DNA from: Halobacteriovorax sp.
GTDB taxonomy: Bacteria; Bdellovibrionota; Bacteriovoracia; Bacteriovoracales; Bacteriovoracaceae
Direction of reading: 5' to 3'
DNA length: 37,912 bases
NCBI GenBank assembly: GCA_002716825.1
Contig: PBCC01000072.1
Location: 1-37,912, forward strand
This document shows positions 36,141 to 37,912 of the stretch, one piece after another (the stretch's first letter is position 1; each line of letters starts with the position of its first letter). The translations under genes and the position numbers were made by a program. Under the pieces are notes generated by a model. The model ran no database searches. It saw only the letters and a list, made by a program, of their open reading frames with translations, and was not told the DNA's origin.

Positions 36141-37912
36141 ATGGCACATGTAACAGTAGCAGACACAGTACCCCGCGTAGACTTCACAGTAGGTGGTAGT
36201 TCCACTACTACATTCGCCTTTACTTTTACTTTCTATGATAATGCGGATATTGCAGTTTATGTAGATGGAGTCAAAAAGACTCTGACTACACACTATACAA
36301 TTAGTGGGACTGCTGGCACAGACAATGGATTTGTAGGTGGAAATGTCGTTTTAGGTACTGGTGTCACCAATGTAGACGTTTCCATTATTCTTGATATTCC
36401 TATTGCCAGAAGTAGTGATTTCCCTGCCTCCGGACCCTTCAATGTCACCACTCTGAATACCGAACTGGATAAAGATACATCCATGAAACGTCAGTTAGAG
36501 CACAAGCTGACGCGATCTATCGGAATGAATGAGGCTGAGATTGATGGCCCTGCCATGACCCTGCCTCTCAAAGCAGCCAGACTTGGCAAGTATCTTGCAT
36601 TTAATGAGACTACTGGTGCGGTTGAAGCTGGCGCATCCTCAGACGATGTTGCGACACTAGCTGCTGTCACTGATGACATTGCTGTTCTTGCTGACATCGA
36701 AGATGGAACGGACGCTACTGATGCTATTCAGACTGCTGCTGGAATAGCTGCCAATATTTCAACAGTTGCCGGAATTTCCTCCAATGTCACTACAGTCGCA
36801 GGAATAAGCAGCGCAGTTTCTACGGTTGCTGCTGATGCTTCAGACATTGGAGCTGTAGCTACTCGAGAAGCTGAGATAGGAAGACTCGGAACTGTTGCTG
36901 CAGTAGCAGATTTAGCCATTCTCGGAACAGCCGATGTTGTGACTGATATGAATGTTCTTGCTACAGCAGACGTTGTAGCTGACATGAATGTTTTAGGTAC
37001 TGCTGATGTAGTGACAGATATGAACGTCTTAGCTACAGCAGATGTGGTTACGGACATGAATGTTCTTGCCACTGCTGATGTGGTTACAGACATGAACGTC
37101 CTAGCTACGGCAGATGTTGTTTCTGATTTGAATACCCTCGGAACATCCGATGCGGTTGCGGATATGAATACGCTGGCGGCAATCGCTTCAGACATTACTT
37201 CAGTCGCAGCTGATGCAACAGATATTGGAGTCGTAGCTGCAAAAGCTACCGAGATTGGTAGATTAGGAACTACCGATGCTGTAGCTGATATGGCGTTGTT
37301 AGGTACAACTGCCGCTGTAGCTGACATGGCAATCCTCGGAACAGCCGATGTTGTCACCGATATGAACGTCTTAGCTACAGCCGACGTAGTAACCGATATG
37401 AATGTTCTGGCTACCGCCGACGTAGTAGTTGATATGAATACGCTCGGAACAGCCGATGTGGTTTCTGACATGGATACGCTGGCTGCTATTGCCGCTAGCA
37501 TTAACAACGTCGCATCCCAGGCCATCGGATTCACATTCTCAACAACTACATCGATGGCAGATCCCGGGTCTGGAGCGTTACGTTTTAATCACGGCACTGT
37601 AGCAAGTTGTACGGCCATAGCGATTGACGACCTGGATAACTCTGGCGCTGATGTTTCGCCTTACGTTATTACCTGGGACGATTCTACCAATACCAACAAA
37701 GGCACATTGTTAATTCGCAGTGGTGCTGCTGCTAGTACGTTTGCGATCTTCACTATTACAGGACTCACGGACAATTCTGGATGGACTCAGTTAGCTGTCA
37801 CGCATGTGGCATCCAATGGTACGATCTCGAACGCTGACACTATATTTGTTTCCCAGTTACGCAGCGGTGACAAGGGCGCAGATGGCTCTGGTTCAATGAC
37901 GAGCTTCACTGC
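36141..37912 (+). CDS. Tail fibre protein, N-terminal part (3' cut by window)
   Basis: 590 codons are visible with no stop. Residues 1-150 match the T7 gp17-type anchoring domain: VDFTVGGSSTTTFAFTFTFY, DIAVYVDGVKKTLTTHYTIS, FPASGPFNVTTLNTELDK and RSIGMNEAEI, then LPLKAARLGKYLAFNETTGA. A long Ala/Val/Thr/Asp-rich shaft follows, built of 12-residue repeats (VLATADVVTDMN type). After about residue 455 a new beta-rich domain starts (IGFTFSTTTSMADPGSGALR) reading out of the window. It attaches the fibre to the tail and positions the receptor-binding parts, whose genes (1-2271) probably lie beyond the right edge in the genome. Confidence 0.88.
   Translation, partial: MAHVTVADTVPRVDFTVGGSSTTTFAFTFTFYDNADIAVYVDGVKKTLTTHYTISGTAGTDNGFVGGNVVLGTGVTNVDVSIILDIPIARSSDFPASGPFNVTTLNTELDKDTSMKRQLEHKLTRSIGMNEAEIDGPAMTLPLKAARLGKYLAFNETTGAVEAGASSDDVATLAAVTDDIAVLADIEDGTDATDAIQTAAGIAANISTVAGISSNVTTVAGISSAVSTVAADASDIGAVATREAEIGRLGTVAAVADLAILGTADVVTDMNVLATADVVADMNVLGTADVVTDMNVLATADVVTDMNVLATADVVTDMNVLATADVVSDLNTLGTSDAVADMNTLAAIASDITSVAADATDIGVVAAKATEIGRLGTTDAVADMALLGTTAAVADMAILGTADVVTDMNVLATADVVTDMNVLATADVVVDMNTLGTADVVSDMDTLAAIAASINNVASQAIGFTFSTTTSMADPGSGALRFNHGTVASCTAIAIDDLDNSGADVSPYVITWDDSTNTNKGTLLIRSGAAASTFAIFTITGLTDNSGWTQLAVTHVASNGTISNADTIFVSQLRSGDKGADGSGSMTSFT
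36877..37490 (+). repeat. 36-bp tandem repeats in tail fibre shaft
   Basis: Two blocks of 36-bp units (about 36877-37170 and 37252-37490) encode the 12-residue motif [VTI]L[GA]T[AS]D[VA]V[TSA]DMN. Block 1 has seven or eight copies, block 2 six. The preceding segments also repeat (ADASDIGAVATREAEIGRLG and ADATDIGVVAAKATEIGRLG), so a whole super-unit was duplicated. The regular period suggests a trimeric coiled or beta-roll shaft. Confidence 0.8.

Noticed and set aside
36877-37490. CRISPR array
   Set aside because: The 36-bp repeats are contiguous, without spacers, in frame and codon-periodic within the tail fibre gene.

Overview
The window is most of a tailed-phage genome with a short-tailed, T7-like virion plan. 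It encodes small and large terminase, a head-to-tail connector portal, scaffold, capsid, tail tubular A and B, three internal virion proteins (two very large), and tail fibre modules. No T7-type RNA polymerase, DNA polymerase, helicase, primase or integrase is visible. An i-spanin/o-spanin pair with a lipobox points to a Gram-negative host; the host itself cannot be named from sequence. Both window ends cut through tail-fibre genes, so the window is probably a slice of a somewhat larger (about 40 kb) genome.

Layout. 1-2371 (+): tandem receptor-binding/tail-fibre genes, each followed by a small assembly chaperone, ending in a chimeric remnant. 2389-4619 (+): lysis cassette (holin-like membrane proteins and overlapping spanins), an HTH-metallophosphoesterase and small genes. 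4603-14084 (-): early block with ssb, ssDNA-annealing protein, YqaJ exonuclease, replication-type proteins, DUF1064 nuclease, XRE repressor, a large ParB-like protein, a second ssb, two SLOG/DUF2493 proteins and several small proteins, punctuated by minus-strand terminators. 14148-15167: about 1 kb without a credible gene but rich in perfect stems, closed by an intrinsic terminator at 14911-14934; I interpret it as a large structured noncoding RNA followed by a terminase-proximal control region. 15168-37912 (+): packaging, head, tail, ejection and tail-fibre genes. Three minus-strand genes interrupt this block: a small one between scaffold and capsid, and an ArdC antirestriction gene with a zinc-finger partner between capsid and tail.

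How it fits together. The exonuclease, annealing protein and SSBs form a Red-type recombination set that would work with a host replisome. The XRE protein probably controls the early operon. ArdC and perhaps the SLOG proteins may counter host defence. Late genes build a virion whose large internal protein carries a GH24 lysozyme domain at its C terminus; no separate endolysin is visible.

Most notable: the structured RNA candidate; a shared 11-12 base element (GTGGTGCRGTG) ahead of the capsid, tail tubular A and tail fibre genes; a recombination-generated mini-gene in the tail-fibre cassette; two genes that appear to need an ATT start codon; and 12-residue tandem repeats in the tail fibre.
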